Source of the DNA: a bacterium
GTDB taxonomy: Bacteria > SZUA-79 > Acidulodesulfobacterales > Acidulodesulfobacteraceae
DNA: 6,153 nucleotides
Assembly (NCBI GenBank): GCA_021788495.1
Contig: JAJYKQ010000057.1
Location: 1 to 6,153 of the forward strand
Direction: 5' to 3'
The position numbers and the translations under genes were made by a program. Of the stretch, positions 5,810 through 6,153 are shown piece after piece. The notes under the pieces are model-generated. The model saw only the letters and a list, made by a program, of their open reading frames with translations. It was not told the DNA's origin and searched no databases. Each line of letters begins with the position of its first letter. The stretch's first letter is position 1.

Positions 5810-6153
5810 ATGAAATTAATGGTAAATTTTACGGCAGTCACGCCGTTAATGCAAACCGAAACGACGGAAACAAGACGAAAGGAAGGCGAAGAAAAGGCAA
5901 TTACGACTATAAAAACAAGGACGATTTACGACGAAGAAGCCGGCGGACTCGTTAAATTGCCGATTTATACCGGCAATGGATTCAGGGGGCTTTTAAGGCG
6001 TAAAATGAGCGAAATTCTATTAGAAGAAGCTCAAAGAAAAGAAATTAAAATTAATACTACCGACTACTTTTTAATGACTGCCGGAGGAGGCGCAAATTAC
6101 CAGAAACAAGAATTCGATATAGTCCAAAAAGTTAAGTCGTTAAATCCAGTAAT
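5810..6153 (+). CDS. csf2: Csf2-like Cas7 backbone protein of type IV CRISPR-Cas, 3'-truncated by window edge
   Basis: The first 114 residues of an open frame run off the right edge. Csf2 is the Cas7-type subunit that coats the crRNA spacer in type IV complexes and is usually about 330-360 residues, so roughly a third is present. The N-terminus has a beta strand and turn typical of RAMP/Cas7 proteins (KLMVNFTAVTPLMQTETTE). A charged loop follows, then LPIYTGNGFRGLLRR (50-64), which matches the conserved 'P..tGNs.RG.LRR' motif before the first long helix (KMSEILLEEAQ). Next is the segment FLMTAGGGANYQ (87-98), like the 'l..GG' loop of Csf2. GGAGG at 5801-5805 gives a clear start 9 nt after the helicase stop. 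A type III Cas7 (Csm3/Cmr4-like) or Csc2 is the main alternative. The DinG neighbour favours Csf2. The gene was found by reading the frame directly. Confidence 0.75.
   Translation, partial: MKLMVNFTAVTPLMQTETTETRRKEGEEKAITTIKTRTIYDEEAGGLVKLPIYTGNGFRGLLRRKMSEILLEEAQRKEIKINTTDYFLMTAGGGANYQKQEFDIVQKVKSLNPV

Noticed and set aside
1..6153. CRISPR array
   Set aside because: No set of regularly spaced 25-40 bp repeats is present. The 28-bp repeat at 249 and 780 has only two copies 531 bp apart, with a gene between, and codes for a protein tail.

Overview
The window looks like part of a mobile replicon, most likely a plasmid, from an AT-rich bacterium. It carries a plasmid-type partition operon (parA-parB) that runs directly into what I read as the start of a type IV (Csf) CRISPR-Cas locus. 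Consensus-like sigma-70 promoter elements and strong AGGAGG-type ribosome binding sites indicate a bacterium. The taxon cannot be fixed from the sequence. An uncultivated deltaproteobacterium-like lineage is only an impression from composition and codon style.

Layout. Positions 1-1071 hold three small plus-strand accessory genes: a 5'-truncated gene of unknown function, a PH-like membrane protein, and a SHOCT-domain small membrane protein. A 28-bp exact duplication of the first gene's 3' tail lies between the second and third. From 1073 to 1699 on the minus strand lies an XRE/S24-like repressor gene, convergent with the SHOCT gene (1 nt between stop codons) and divergent from parA. The 151-bp gap 1700-1850 carries a near-consensus promoter toward parA. 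A large imperfect dyad and a 16-bp direct repeat surround that promoter and are plausible operator sites.

From 1851 to the right edge, five plus-strand genes follow with gaps of only 9-12 nt: parA, parB, a 67-residue unknown gene, a DinG-family helicase, and a truncated gene whose N-terminus looks like the Cas7-type backbone protein Csf2. The helicase has all core SF2/XPD-like motifs but lacks the iron-sulphur cysteines, as in the Csf4/CasDinG helicases of type IV-A-like systems. The neighbouring Csf2-like gene makes the type IV reading more likely than a housekeeping DinG.

Working model (inference): the divergent repressor controls one promoter that drives both plasmid segregation (ParAB) and the type IV effector genes. 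Type IV systems are characteristically plasmid-borne and mostly target other plasmids, so co-transcription would tie maintenance to inter-plasmid competition. The rest of the locus (Csf1/Cas8-like, Csf3/Cas5, Csf5/Cas6, CRISPR array) would lie past the right edge. No array is visible here.
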